Below are positions 40,706 to 55,083 of a stretch of DNA of 64,000 nucleotides, piece by piece (position 1 is the stretch's first letter; each line of letters opens with the position of its first letter). The position numbers and the translations under genes were made by a program. The notes beneath the pieces were generated by a model. That model was not told the DNA's origin. It ran no database searches and was given only the letters and a program-made list of their open reading frames with translations. Origin of the DNA: Siniperca chuatsi (Eukaryota; Chordata; Actinopteri; Centrarchiformes; Sinipercidae); contig NC_058043.1 in the NCBI RefSeq assembly GCF_020085105.1, forward strand, positions 5,213,667-5,277,666, given 5' to 3'.

Positions 40706-41796
40706 CTGACTAATCTTTTCAGTGCGAAACACCAGATTTAATCATGCCAATGTGTGCTGCATTTGAGTACAAGTCACGAAGGTTTTCTGAGTCACTTCGC
40801 ACATTTTGTACCACAAATACTGAAAAGTGAAAAATGGTTTCTGTCTTCACTCTGAACAGAAATCATCAGATCTCCACATGAGAGGGGAAAAAGAAATTTA
40901 AGAAGTTAAACTTATGAGATGCAGCGTTAACAGAGCCCACAAGTCCACAATCTGGTTTGACTTTGTGTGAAGGTTAAACAAAGACAAAACATCTGATGCT
41001 TTGTTTGACATGCTAAGGCCCAGATTTACTTCAGGCCGTCCAGAAACAACACTTGGTTGGTGCACAGCAAGAAGTCCTAACAAAACAGCACTTTATATAT
41101 TGCGTTATGGGCAGTTCGAGCAGGCGCTGGCAACCTATTAACTTGATGTGTTTTCAATAGAGACCAGTGAAAGCAGCCACTTCACACTGTTCTCATTAAA
41201 TTCAGTTTCGACTTGGACATCTGTGTGTCTGTCTGTGTGCTAGAAAAGTCAAGAGTATCATATCAACAGTTTTTGATGGTGTGACAATCTCTGGAGTCTT
41301 GGCTTTATTTCAGACCCTCCATTACCTCCCGGAGCTCTGCTTATGCAACTGGCAGGCGTCCTGAACTTTGACCAAGTCCAACACAGATGGCCACGCTGCA
41401 GGAACCAAACCACCGGCCAGTTTTCTTATCAGCCTCCATCAGAAAGTGTGGGTGCAGCTGAGCAAAGCGTCCCGTCCCCACTGAGAAGCTGCAGATTCTC
41501 CCGTTTGTCCAAAATTAATTTCCAGCAGCCTTATGATCGCTGGTGGGAAATCTTCTCCACACAGGAAGTGATGAGTCAAAACATTGAAATACAGTCTGCA
41601 AGTGTTAAATCTGTCCAGAGAAAGATTGGACTCACTGCCAGATCAAGATTCTAGACCTAGAATGACACACTGACATGTGAATTAAAACTGAACTGTTTGT
41701 CGACGACAGTGACATTTAACCCTCTGAAACCACAGCTTCCAAAACAACTTAACATAACATAATTTTCATGAATCATCATTCATATCCATATGTGTA

Positions 41797-41804
<8 letters not shown>

Positions 41805-41878
<74 letters not shown>
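41805..41878. repeat. (TA)n then (CA)n compound microsatellite
   Basis: About 31 TA units pass into a short CA tract; a TG-rich tract precedes it (41790-41805), so the whole block is nearly self-complementary. Confidence 0.95.
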
Positions 41879-43235
41879 TTGTAGTGAGGGCTTTGGAAAA
41901 TACAATTGCTCAGTTGAATGAATAAATAAATTTTAAATAAAATAGGAAAATGTTGCATACTTGTGCATAACGTAAAAAATAAATTGACCAAACCTCACCT
42001 TTTAAAGTTTATTAAAGTCTTTACACCAAGTAGAATCGAGGCTGTTACCTCTATTACTTCTTTATTGCCTCTGTATTATTTTTTTTTGTGAAACACAGGT
42101 TTGTGTGCAGTTTCTGTAGTTTTTTTTATATATATCTTAATAAAAACTTTCAATCCATTCAGCGAGCATGGTTGTAGTCCTTAAACCAAAATGATGAAGC
42201 AATGGGGAAAAAAATGCCTTGCATTAACGACTGAAAACATTTCCTTTAAGATGGTGAACAAACATCAAACCCAATCACTAAACATCCCTCAAAAAGCTTC
42301 TAAATGCCTCCATAACCCCATAAACTACACAGACACCCCTCAATAAAAATCCATCCAATAAATGTCTGAATTTAATGATTCAAACTTTAGCTTTAATTTG
42401 GAAGATTAAAGGATTTAAACCTTAAATTAGTTTTTTTAAACCCACAATTATTAATGTAAACTGGCTGAGGGTCAAGAAACGACATTTAAGGTTTGAGTTT
42501 GGTCTTTGTTCTCTACCTTATTCAGAAAAGTAAAAGATTATATGGCTTTTAGATATAAAACAGTGATTCTTTTTTCTAGTAAATTGTTAAAAGTTAAAAT
42601 GACCTCAGACTGCACAGGGCTGTGATTTATTTATTTATTTTTTTTTGTTAAATTAATGATGTCTTAGGGTTTAAAACTAGTGTATGGAAATAACTTCAGG
42701 TAGAAAAATGCTTTTTTCCACTAACGTTAGATCCAAAGCTGAGAATCAGGTTTCAATTAGGTTAACAGTGTTTGTAGGTATTGAATTCTCATTTAAACTT
42801 ACCAGAGTCACGTGGGGTAACAGCCTGTAGCGATGAACCAGAAAGGCAAATTACTCTTTGTTAAATCGCTTTTTAAAAAGAAGTCTCTTGATAAATGAGT
42901 ACTGAACCATTTTCTTCCTCGGTCAAGCTGCGGTTCTGAGTATTTCATTTATGGCAGCAGTTTTTATCTCTTCCCCCACAGTGGGAGAGTTTTAATTTAA
43001 AAAAATAGCAAAGTGAGAAGTATATTTTGAAATGCCTGTAACCTGACAAACTAAAGAGAGTTTTGTTCTGGTAAACCCATTCATGTTTTCTGCAGGGACT
43101 TTGGACAACACATAATGATATTAAATCACATTTACACGTGTTTATTTAATGTACATTACATGTAACATACAATAAATCAGTACGTGTGGCTGGCGGAACA
43201 ACTAGAGGGGCTGCTGTGGCCATTTAATAATAATA

Positions 43236-43480
43236 ATACTAATAATCAGAATCAGAATCAGAATCAGAAATACTTTATTGATCCCCGTAGGGAAACTCTT
43301 TGTTACAGTAGCTCGTCTTTACGTCAGTGCACACAGGAGAAAACGATATTATACACTATAAACAGGTCAGAAATAAATTAAGTAACATGTTGGTATAAGT
43401 ATAAGATAAACTAAGTGTCGAGTACCAAGTGGGTTTACTGGTAGATGGTGAAGTACAGTATAAATACAATGTCACTAATT
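43236..43480 (+). mobile_element. LINE-type 3' tail fragment
   Basis: Tandem AATCAG units (43245-43268) followed by ACTTTATTGATCCCCGTAGG (43271-43290) are characteristic of a widespread fish LINE/SINE terminus. The remainder is decayed. Confidence 0.55.
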
Positions 43481-43489
43481 ATGTAATAA

Positions 43490-46400
43490 ATAATAGTGAC
43501 ATTGTATATATAATAATAAGTTATTATTATTAGTATTATTATTATTAAATGGCCACATCTTGTAAATAATTATCTTCTTGAAAATAACTGAGATTAGATG
43601 AATATGTATGTATGTATGTATGTACTCAGTTGGCTATTAAAAATCACACAGAATTTATTTCTGGTTTTTAGCCCATTCAAAAGAATTCAAATTTTTTTAA
43701 TGAAAGCATGTGAAAAATGTAAACTTTTCTCATGCAACTTCTTACATTGTCTCTTTTAATAACTCTACAGACAAAACATTTGTTTCTCCATCTCTCCCCA
43801 TAGAAATATAGTATAATATTTATCTGCCTGTTGAGCCCCCTCAATGACCCCTCAGTGGTCATCATTGTTCGTTATTGATTTGCAGTAGTAGTACAGTAGT
43901 TATATAAATTATCATACCATCCCTGGTTTCATCATACATCTCTACTCTGGGAAGTCATGTTTATGGTTCAGAGTGACCCTAAAAACATCTGCAGGGCAGG
44001 TGGTTAAATGGTGGTATGTGCTACACAGGACCAGAGTTGGAAGACGTGTTGAAATCTCTTACGTAAAGGCTTCACAGTCACAAACGGGTGTTTTTACTTA
44101 TTCTGATCAGACCGCCTGTCAGGACAGTGTGGGCGGGACACAACAGGTTTATGAAAAAATTGGCACAGTGTGTTTATTTTTCTGTGTGGATTGAAATTGA
44201 CTACTATTACTGATATATGACCATTGAATGTAATTTCTCTCTTTACTTTCATCAGACGAACACAAGGCCGTCACTGCTACAGCAGCCTGCAATTAGACTA
44301 CAGCTGCCCCACATCGCAGTGATAAACACACATTCACACACGTATATTTGCTCTTATAGCAGCTGTTGGCAGCTGTCTCCTGCTGTGGACTGAGCTGCAG
44401 AGGGGATCAACTCAGATCTGTCTGCCTGAACCCAAATTTACATAAAATAAATACACATCTGCAGAAATAAAACAGTACAAACTCACATTTTTAATCTTTA
44501 TTTATTCCTGGGAGTTTCACTGACATCACTGATCTTTTTTTGTGAGGAATTGCCTGGTTTACATTCTTACACACATGGAAGCTGCCCACTACAACCACAG
44601 TCTGATCTGATGGCCACAGAGCAGCTCTACTAGAGCACAAGCATAAGATGTTTACATCAGTCATCATATGTTATATGCTTTAATGTCAGTTGAAGATACA
44701 GTAATTAAAGGTGAACTGTGTTAGTTTAGCTCAGAGTTTGTATAGAGACACTGAGAAAATACATCTTCTCACCTTTACACTGATTTAAAAATACAAAAAA
44801 ACAACAGTTAGCTGTCTGCCAGGTTCATCACTTTCCAGACTGGCATCAATACAAACTTTGTTTGAGTTTTTGTAAGACCAGAACTTTGCTTGCGTTAGTG
44901 TTTGCCTCCATTTTGACACTGTGTTATGGCCTCTAATGTGAAAAATCTACTTAAGGACTGTAATATTAGAAAGAAACAGGGTGCAGGGGTAAAGTTCTCA
45001 TCAGCAAACGTGACTGGCCTTGGTTGAGGGTGAGAAAGCCAATGAGACTTGTCGTCCTTGTTGCCGCACTCGTCGGGCTAATGCAAATTATTAGTTATTT
45101 TAAAAAAAAGGAAGGAAGCAAACAGGCTCACTGGAGAAATTTAAATGGCACTGTCACTTCAATGACAGATTTTATAACAGACCCTTGTTGAGATATCAGC
45201 AGGAATTTTATTTTGAACATAAACCAATGCATAAGCAGAAATAATAAAAAACTAAGGTTTATGCATTTTTGTGACCCTTTCAGACTAATGCTTTCAGAGG
45301 GACTCAGATCTCTTTAAAGGGGAGCTGAGCCACTGCAAATCAAACACTAGCTGAAGGTGAAACTGTTATTGGGAAAAGGGCTGCAGGTTTTCACAGTACA
45401 TCACCAATAATTGGCCCTCATCCTCTAATAAAATACCAGATGTTGAAAGAAACACACTGACCCACGGCAGCTCCAGTACAGAAGTAATGGATGTGATTGT
45501 TTTTTGAAATACTGGCATTTTATAGCTGTCATGTGTTAGTTTAGAAAGTATTTGTGAGTTACAGGTGGAAACTGAATTATGCATATTTAGAAAGGTGTGA
45601 ATAACGGCAAATGCTCCTTTAAATGAATTTTTTACAAGTTACAACCCACCTCAACTCATCTGAGTGGCTAGAAAAAATGGGTACATCTGCTCTGAATGGA
45701 CAGAGCTGAAATACTGTGGAGACAAACTGTCTCAAAAAAGTTCAGTCTTTGGAATTGAAAATGATCTGCACAACCTACCCCACATCTAGTGGTTTGTGGA
45801 TGTTGAAATTTGGCCAGCTTTCCTTAATTATGACACCAGGGACGTACACCAAATGAGGCCTAAAGAGCCCAGGCGCCTGGTCCGATTTGAAGGCAGGATT
45901 TGTCAACGAAATCAAAATCACAAGAACATCAATGATATAGCTGAGAGGCAGCTGGTGTGACTGTGTTTGATTAATCCATATTGTTTTTTGCATTTCCCAG
46001 AAATCCTCCAGTGAGGACAGTGTCCCAGTTCAGGAGCTGGAGCCGCCGAAGTCCAGATTACTGGGTGGAGTGTGTCATTAAAGGGCTGGAGAGGTCTGTC
46101 CATATTCAAGGGACTCCTTTAGATGAGGCCAAGAAACCAACAAAACAACCATTTGCAGCCTACGGCATCCTATCATTTGTTTAATTGTCATTTGCTTAAC
46201 GGTGCGTTCAGGTGATCTTCATCAACTCATAAAGTCAGGAAGTATTGTTTAGCCACGCCACGTCAAACAATAAAAGCAAGACTCTGGCGTTTGTTCCTGA
46301 TATAGCCCTGATATGTCGTTCCTGACAAGATGCTACAGATAAATTCAACTTTTAATGCATATATTTACCTTTAAAATGAAACACTGTTTGCCAGTTGTCC

Positions 46401-47500
46401 ATCCAGTGTTGAAGTGAAATAGCACAGCCTGCCAGTAAACCTGGTGTATTGGGGTTTGTTAGGTAGCTGGCTTAGAAAATTGTGACTGTTTCTCCGTGGT
46501 GATGGTCAGAACACGGGAGGCAGGTATTTCTTTGTCATGTTTGTTGCAGGAACTCTGATATAAACGTTACAGGAAGATGCATCATCGGTAGGTATGATTT
46601 TATCTTCATGGACTCACACCAAGGAATTATTAACAATTATTAACAATACACCTAAATCCACTCTAAGAACGTATTACTCAGTCCTGGAGAAAGTCCATAC
46701 AACTGTCTTGACGATTAAAGAATGTAACTAGGGAGGGCTCTTGTTCTTGGTACTATTGAGCCGCTCTAATGAAAGAGTGCTCCTCAGCCAATAGAGGACT
46801 AGAGGTAATAATACATTAAGGGAATCATAGCCTGGAATCTGCACCCCGAGCACTCTTTTGTACACCTGCAAATGTTTGATTTATGAGTTGATGGTGCCCT
46901 AAAGCACCATTAGCGTTGGTCTCTGTGAAACTACACTGTCTCATTTTTTGGAAGGTAGGGCAGGGTCTGCCTGACCTGGAGGACACACCTTCATGGGCCA
47001 AGTACCTCAGAGGATCCTGCTCTTGTACTGGGACACAGCGAGAGGGTGGAAAAGTCTGTAATGTGTCACACAATGTAAAAGCTGCCCTCAGATGGAGCTT
47101 TAATGAGCCATTCAGGTCTGGCCAGTGTTCTTAGCTCATTATTCCCCCTAGTGGCTGGCATCCCACCAGATCTACATCTGCAGCAAAACTGGCGCCCGTC
47201 CTCACTTCTTGGCCGTCCTATGTCCTTCTCTGCCCAAGTACAACTGTCAGTGAGCAAAGCCTGTGTCTTATATCTGGTTACAAAAAACAATCTTTCTAAA
47301 TGAAAATTGAAGGCAGACTTTGGAACAAGCTCAGGCGCATGGCTGTAATTATGATACGGGTGGAAATCCAGTGAGCTGTGTTTGAGAAGTGAGCGACTGA
47401 GAACCCCATTTTCTTTTGTTTTATTGTCTCTTATATGATGAGCTGAGTGGTGCACTTTACATCAAATGACCCCAAATTCTCAAACTGAAACTACAAAATG
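43490..47500. other. gene-free stretch
   Basis: A segment at 46020-46150 (GTGTCCCAGTTCAGGAGCTG) resembles a common fish hAT-type MITE end. Open frames around 46825-47455 on both strands overlap one another and show no recognisable family. Confidence 0.35.
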
Positions 47501-47505
47501 GGTCA

Positions 47506-47922
47506 GTGAACTCCAAAATCACACATCCTGTGGGAGCTTTTTTTGATCGGCCTCCCCTGTGGCTAACATATGGTTATAGTCAGGCAACTAAAAGAACTTG
47601 GTCAAAGTATTTATCAGTAAAAACTAAAAACAATGAGCCTTATCTGTGTGACATTCCACCAAAGCATATTTTGCCGAGGGACAGTATAAATCTGAGTGCA
47701 ATTTTAGCAGTTATAGCCGAACATGTTGGCTTAGATATCAATAAAACTGCTTTATTAGCTTTCTTGCCTGTAGTCTGTAATGTGTTGCGGGATACTCGCC
47801 ATTCACATTCAACCTCATCTCCTATGAGTCAGATTCATATGCAAGAATTTTGCTTTTTTGTTTTGTTTTCATTGGTTTTTGAATGTATCTGCATGTTCTG
47901 TTTTAGGGTTTTTAAGGTATAG
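47506..47922 (+). CDS. uncharacterised 138-aa open frame
   Basis: Opens with MNSKITHPVGAFFDRPPLWL and ends with a strongly hydrophobic, Phe-rich stretch (FCFFVLFSLVFECICMFCF). The middle (AILAVIAEHVGLDINKTALL) could be helical. I recognise no family, there is no obvious promoter, and the flanks are ordinary AT-rich DNA. It may be a relic of a mobile-element ORF or chance. Confidence 0.15.
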   Translation: MNSKITHPVGAFFDRPPLWLTYGYSQATKRTWSKYLSVKTKNNEPYLCDIPPKHILPRDSINLSAILAVIAEHVGLDINKTALLAFLPVVCNVLRDTRHSHSTSSPMSQIHMQEFCFFVLFSLVFECICMFCFRVFKV

Positions 47923-48164
47923 CAGTTACACAAATACAGTCATTTGAATTATTATCAAATAATTGACACAAGAAAAACACTCATTCATGTTATCAATGAA
48001 AATAAAAGATAAATTATTTGCATTTATTTTCAATGACGCTAGGGTGTTACTAGCATTTTACAAAAACAATGAACCTATTTCAGCAGAGTAATGCAGAGCA
48101 GCTGATGGTTACCTGTGGTCACGACTGTGGACACATTCAATACTTGACACAAAGTTAATGATAA

Positions 48165-48166
<2 letters not shown>

Positions 48167-48202
<36 letters not shown>
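48167..48202 (+). repeat. (TG)18 microsatellite
   Basis: Uninterrupted TG/GT tract. Confidence 0.95.
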
Positions 48203-48205
<3 letters not shown>

Positions 48206-48597
48206 GAGCGGGATACGTTCAGCAGAATGTTCACCAGCTGTTTGGAAAAAAGTTGATGCCATTTGCCCTTTTCCAGCTGCACTCCTCTGGATTTCTTTCT
48301 AATTGAATAAAGTTTGTGTCTTCTTAGTTTTTATCACTTTGTTAAAAGAAACATTTAACGTCTTGTCATGTAACTTAGTTAACAGTACGGTCCTAATCCA
48401 ATAGTTACCTTATTTTGTAATTAAATTGTCCTAACTGTTTAAACCTCAAAAACAAACTGTTTTTGTGAGAAGTTAGAGTTTGTTTTTATAAGAAGCTGCT
48501 GGTATGACTGACAAAGAACAGAGCACAATAACTCCCATGCACCTCATCTGCTCTGTCTTGCTCTCTCTCTCTCACACACACACACACCTACTTGTCT

Positions 48598-48825
48598 TTC
48601 TATACCAGTGAGGACCATCATTGACATAATGCATTCCCTAGCCCTAAACCTGACCTTAACCATCACAGCTAAACGCCTGAACCAACCGTAACCTAAACCT
48701 AATTCTAACCTTAACCTTAAAACCGAATCTTAACCCTGAAAAAGTAGTGAGGACACACACACGCACACAAAATTACCTGTGAAACACACAGTACACAGTT
48801 CTGAATTTTTGCGTGCACAGTTTTT

Positions 48826-48870
<45 letters not shown>
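48598..48870. repeat. GTGAGGAC/CCTTAACC repeat ending in (CA)n
   Basis: CCAGTGAGGACC, then CCTAAACCTGACCTTAACC-type units and a second AGTGAGGACAC match a fish interspersed repeat. A 42-bp CA tract follows (48827-48868). The TAACC units are not telomeric TTAGGG repeats. Confidence 0.55.
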
Positions 48871-48872
<2 letters not shown>

Positions 48873-48879
48873 AAGAGCT

Positions 48880-51040
48880 AGTCAGTAGCAGTGGCGGGAA
48901 GGTTGCGTGTGAAGGAGTATGTGACACAGCTGGAACATGCCTCTGCAGGTTCCATGTAAGCAAACGTGCACAGGTGTCATTTCAAGATGTTCAAGTGGTT
49001 GTTTCCTTTATGCTTACAGGAACCATGACAGTATTTTTCCTTTACCATTTTGAACTTGCCTCCAGCCAGGAAGTTGGATAAACCAATCAGTTTGCTTGAT
49101 GCGCGGGGCCCCACAGTGCCTTGTTGAGGTTAGGGCGGTATTCACGTCGGCTCCTCTCTGAGCCTCTGCGATTCACAGCTACACAGAAATATAGAGAGAC
49201 AATTACTTGTATCTTTGCAGAACTATAATTTGAAAAGTCCCTCTTTGTTGTTACCCAGACAGTGTTGCCGTGCTCAGAACTCAGACTACTGAAACCTCAA
49301 GTTAACTTTGGTGAAACTTTTGAATGTATTTTTGCACAGAATGCTGATTGGGGATTTTGTCCCCCCTCACTACTGGAAGTGTGTTAAAAGTGATCGCTTC
49401 ACAGCCAGTATGAACAGGAGGAAAAATTACAGCAAGCAAAAACTGTTTCAACGTACATATGGGCACCTGGTTACTGTTTTAAGACCGACTTGAAAAATTG
49501 TGAAAGTATCCTTTAAGGACTGTTAGCTATAAATCATCCTGGCCATTTAAAGTAATGCAAAAACCATAAACATAATGACATCTCTGTATGGAATGAGTTT
49601 CTCTCAGCAACGCAAACTGCGCAACGTCCATCCTGGAACACAGCTTCAGAAAATAGTTCTGAAAACATAACCGGGTTGTTTTGTCTCCTTGCACATCATT
49701 TATCATTTTAAAGAACCATGCTGGATCACATTTTAGCAAAAATAAAAGCAGATATGCTGTTCTTCAATGAAGAAAAGGCAACAGCTGCCTGAAAGTAAAA
49801 TGTGAAAATCTAAAACATTACATACGTTTTTGAAAAATGGTTAGCAGCTTTATAATTTGTATGTGGTTTGTAGTAAATGGGCTAAAATGTGGATACTGTT
49901 CCATTGTTGGAGTAAGAGGGAAGGGGGCAACCAGTCATTACTGCTGACCCTTAACTACTTTCATGACTGTGAGTTTATGTGACGGAGCGGCTCCACACAC
50001 TCACACACAGAACACCCCACCCCCTTCCATTCTCACTAAGTACTTAATAAACCTTGCTATTATCCCTCATTCATTCACCGTTTCTGCAGAGTGACCAAGG
50101 GTGCACACTTGGTAGTTCTATTTTCATTTATGCATACATTCACACAAACGTTATATTCGCCTACCATTTGTTGAAGTGTGCTGCATACTAGCCCCGCTGT
50201 CTCCCTGACTTTGGTTGGCAAAACAGGAGCATAACATTTTCCTCAGTTAAATATTATGTTCTCACGCGCTTTCATGGTCACGTGAACTTAAGTGTGTTTC
50301 TTGTTTGTAATATGACTTTTTGCTGCAAATATCTTGTTTTGATTGAAGGAAAATGTTTATGAAAATATAGGTAATCCTTGTTTAAAATATATTTGGGTTT
50401 AAGAAGCTGTAAATGCTTAATGTAGTAGGAAATGTTAATTGTATTTTCTTAAGCAACTGTTAAACCTAGTGGGTGGGGCTACGGGTTTAAAAGGGGCTGC
50501 CTCGGGCCCTGGTGAAATCAGTCTTGGTTGCAGAGAAGGTAACATCCATTGAACTTCTAGATTGCGTATTATATTGTTTTGTTGTTTTTTTTTTTTGAAA
50601 GATATTTGAGTTATTGAGGATCTCCCTTTTTTAATATTTTGTGATCTTGTATGTAGAGTATTTTGTTTTTCTGCTTCACCTTTTAGCACTTTTTTGTTAA
50701 TTATTTCATCTTGGGAGGCCGGCATAATAAATCACACCATCGTAATATTTTCCGAATACGCCTGTCCTTTTTCCAATTTTTCAGATGTTTGAAATTGAAA
50801 CCCGTGACAGTTTTCCATGAAAACACAGTCAGACCTGCCGTGTGTAGGCAAACAGATCCATATGTCAGCTCTCTTGTGTCCTCTCTCCCCCACCTAAGTA
50901 TAATGCACTTTAGTGGCCATGGCGTTGTGTGTCATTATCGTTTGCATTCCCACTGTGCCCTCACACTCCCCACTCACCCATGATATTACTGCCCTGCTGG
51001 GTCCTTTAGGGTAACCAAAGCATCTCAACATGTGTGGACA
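48880..51040. other. gene-free stretch
   Basis: No supported coding or RNA feature; AT-rich DNA with short simple repeats. Confidence 0.35.
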
Positions 51041-51044
51041 TTTT

Positions 51045-51235
51045 CTGTTTCTGCCTTCTCAAATGTGACAATTTGCTGCTTTTCTTTGTTTTATATCATT
51101 GTACATTAAATATCTTTGGATTTATGACTGACAAAACTGAAAGTGTCGAGCAAAATTTTCCCTTTTCTATTTTGTTTTATTGACTAACTAATTAATTGAA
51201 AAAATAATTGACATTGATTGACTATAAAAATAAGA
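51045..51235 (+). repeat. dispersed repeat family, copy 4
   Basis: TGACAATTTGCTGCTTTTCTTTG, then TTTATATCATTGTACATTAA, matches the copies at 9420 and 30655. Closely followed by an ACT/AAT trinucleotide run (51374-51425). Confidence 0.5.
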
Positions 51236-51534
51236 ATATCAGTTGCAAGAATTGAACTGCTTGTGGTCACTATTCAGCTATGGGCCTCTTTCTTGCCACT
51301 TTTTCAACTTTTCAAGTAACAACAACCAAAAACAAAGGGGATCATCTCAGTTTGCACCTACGGCTAATACTGCTGCTACTACTACTACTACTACTACTAC
51401 TAATAATAATAATAACAATAATAAGGATGGTATTAATAATAATGTAAATAAATACTACTAATACTATGCTAACACTACCACTAAGAGGTGCTGTTTATTA
51501 CTTTGGTGTCACTAGGGTCACCAGCAGAAAATCT

Positions 51535-51850
51535 CCTTGCTGGAAATTACTCATCAGACCTATATTAAACTTATTTTTTCACCTGGTGACACAGGAGTGG
51601 ATTTTCACTCCTTCCCACTCTCACAAAAATACTCCTGTCCTGTCCCAATCCCAGAAGAATGACTCCTGTCCTGTCATTCATATTAGAACTGCATATTTAT
51701 ATATAAAAACTGACCTATGATTCCTGCCCCCACCCGCTCCTGCTGACTTTTTTCCTGTCCCGCCCCAGTCCCGTGATGAATAGTGAAATGGACTCCCATC
51801 CCACAGGAATCCCACAGGAATCCTGTGACCCACAGGATTCCTGAAAAAAA
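51535..51850. mobile_element. CCTGTCCCGCCCC-type interspersed repeat
   Basis: Contains CTGTCCTGTCCCAATCCC, CCTGTCCCGCCCCAGTCCCG and tandem CCCACAGGAAT units, a pattern common to a non-autonomous DNA transposon of fish. Non-coding. Confidence 0.45.
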
Positions 51851-51859
51851 TGTCTGCCT

Positions 51860-54800
51860 CTAGACTCTCACCCCATTAGTTTCCTTCCGTGTAAAACATC
51901 ACAGAGCAAATGGGTTAGTTATAAGCACAATATGTCCATGTTAAATCTCAAAGACTTTACTGCCATTCAGAGCCACCAATGAGAAAGCTGTCTCGTTTCA
52001 GTAGACAGAGTGCAAGATATGGGAAACTAAATTAATGCCTGTATTTAGTGTCAATATCTCAAATTAATCTTTCTGAACAAATATTTATAACGTGCTGTTG
52101 TGCAACTTTTAGAGAGTTTCTCAATGGCCAGATTCAGAAGGCTGCAGTTTGTCGGGCAGCAGTGGTGTGAATATAAGGAAAGGTAGTGCTGAAAATAAGC
52201 TTCCTTGGTTTAATCAAAAGAGCGTCTACAGGCCAACATGAGAATCTGGTTTACACGGCATACTGATGTAACTTCGCAGTCGTTTAACATCATATTGGAA
52301 ATTTTTTCTTTAGCTGTGACATTCGATATGTAATGTTGTGATGTGGGTGTGTGAGTTGCTCTGTAATGTCCATGTGTCAGTAAGTACTGCATTAATGTGT
52401 GGATGCTTTTATGTCTCTGTGCCTTAACCACAAATAAATATTCCCGTGAATTTAGCCTTGCAATGTTGACAGTTGAGTTGTTTTGTCCAGGAAAATCTCC
52501 ATGTGCCTGCTCACAGTTCTAAGAAGTACAACCTGCTTTAATTTCTTCTTTTTCTTCTTCTTGCCTTCAGTAACCTTATCTAAGTTGCAGAATTAACCTC
52601 TAGATGCTAACAAAGACACCTCACAAATGGTTGTTAGCCTACATGATGCCTCTGAGGTGGACAATGGTAAGATACACATGGGAAATAATACAAAAGTCAA
52701 AAATATACAACAACCACTTAACTCATACTATGCCACTCTATTACAAAACAAGTATTTGCATGTTTTATTTAAAAATGGTTTTATTGCAAAAATGCATCCT
52801 TGTGTTTTTAAAAATGTGGTCATCGAGCACAGCTACTCCTTACATCAAAACTCCTTGAGGGTTTCTACTACTGCATGAGAGAAAAGTATCTCCCAAGCAG
52901 CGAGTGTCTCAAAAGCAGTGTTCATTTTGTCAACAACATTGTGACATTTTTTTTGTTGATGAGAAATAATACCATGATGATGACATAACAAGAATGTAGT
53001 GATCACTAAAATTACAAACTATGGCAAAATCTATTCTAGGATCGATCTAATCCAACAAGATGAAACAAGCACTGTCGGAAAAACAAGTAACTGAGCTAAA
53101 ATAATGACATGTGTCTCAGATAAAAATAAAATAATAAGGAAATGAATGATTAGGAGGCCTGTGTAACAGGTGTCAGTCAAGCATAGAAGAGCTACTCAAT
53201 GAACTGCTTTCCACCACTTATTTGGCTCTCTGTAGGAACATAATAGTAAACACACATGGACCTCCCTTTTCACTCAAAGCAACACCGGGTGCACTTTTCC
53301 TCATAATTTAACATAGCCCAACAGTTACACGTCTTTGACAATACAATTAAACAATGTAAATGTTTAAGTCAGTGACTGTGATATGATAATAATATATGAT
53401 ATAGGATCCTGTGATGCACACTGGCTCAAAAATCCTTTTTACACAATTATTACAAAAGGAATGGCTGTAAAACAATTAATAATTTTTCTGAGCATCAGAA
53501 ACGACTCTCTTGTCAGAATTTGATCCATTCAGTCCAAAAAAAAAAATAAAAATAAAATAAGTGAAGCATACAAGAGCTCTATCATTAAATTATTTTATGC
53601 TATTCATATGTGTAGGGGAGCCAGCAGGAAGTCAGCCGGCTCACTTTGAGAGGCCTGCTGCAGTGTTTTGGCACGTCAACATCTTGATACTTGTCAGCTA
53701 TACTAAAGGGGAGGACATAAAGAACCCAGGGAGGTTATCTAGGGGGATGCCCAGCAGCCACATGGCTGCACAGACCCATTCAGATGATATAGATTTCTAC
53801 TGATGCAGAAGACAGTGACCTGGTTTCCATCAACAAAAAACATTTTTGGAGTGTTTTATCAATAACTTTTTACCAGACTGTTTCTGTTAGATTTCACACA
53901 TCATTAGCATGAAACTCTACAAAAGGCAAAAAACACCTTCAGTCAGTCACACAGCTCACCTATCAAATGGATGCAGAAGATAAAAGGTTGAAAGATGCAA
54001 TTCTAGGCATGCAAACTAGAAACATGTGTGAATGTTACCTCTTAGTTATTCTGAAAATGTGCCAAACAACCCAGGTGTTGCTTTAGCCTGGTTCCAGCCC
54101 TCTGAATCACCACTCGTAGCAAAAATTGTCAGCAAATCACTATTTTGATTCCATCAGTTATTTGTCTTGGGTTAATTAAACACACCCTTTTTTGTTTGAT
54201 AAGTGTTACAAAAATCATAATGTTGACATATTGCAACATACAAAGACAATCAACTTTGAAATGGCAGTTTAGTCTGAGTATAACTCAGAAGATTAATGAA
54301 TCAGCAATTTAAAATAGGTTATTAAAAAACCTTAAATAAAACTGCATGTGCATGGCTCTGAAATGGTACCAGAGGCCATGAATAGAAAGAAATCTCAAAA
54401 TAAAGAGGAATGATGTCGTGTGAGGAGGACATGTAGGTAAAGGAAATCATTAAGATGTGTGGTGTTTGGATTCCATGTTAAATGCATAATAACTTGGTAC
54501 TTATAGTCATAAACAGTTCCAGAGGAAGTCTGCAACCCATGAGCCATTAAAATGTTTAATCCCTTTTCCAGTAGATGTTTGTGAAGATGGTACTTACAGC
54601 TGATGGAATCTCTTTTAAACTCAGACTTTAAGTGTTCATGAAAACCTGAAAATCACATCCTTGATGAGTCCCAGAGGTGTTACACAACTCGGGAAGCAAC
54701 AGACAGTGTTTCTAATTAACCAGTCCCTCGTTAACAGGACTTTTCAGTCTAAAACCATGTTTACAACATTGTATTTCTCCCAGAGAAAAGCAACAGTTGA

Positions 54801-55080
54801 GTCAATCAATCATCCCTTTAGATTTATTCACACAGGAAAAAAGATCTTGTGAGCCCTGTTTCATGTTCATACAGTCATGCACTTACCCCGCTGAGACGAT
54901 ACTGGTGCCATTGACAGGAACCAGTAAACCTATGTACAAAGTGCCCTAGTTTTCCACTGGTTTGAGAGAGGAGGTTTGATTTGATTATCTAACCGGAATC
55001 CAGATGTGGGAGTTGCAACAAATTCCAACAGCTTGTTAAGAAAAGTGCTAAAAACACACAAACAAACACACACAACACAC
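51860..55080. other. gene-free stretch
   Basis: No supported gene or complete mobile element. Short open frames lack recognisable motifs. Confidence 0.35.
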
Positions 55081-55083
55081 TAT

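Larger units (their letters stand above)
38260..43230. other. gene-free stretch with dispersed repeats
   Basis: A weak LINE-like trace is at 39677-39720 (frame-shifted SSRLDYLPPVLQGL). A reversed copy of the scattered repeat family lies at 40540-40705. Nothing else could be assigned. Confidence 0.4.

Noticed and set aside
48640..48740. Interstitial telomeric repeat
   Set aside because: Units are CCTTAACC/CCTAAACC variants in an interspersed repeat, not TTAGGG arrays.
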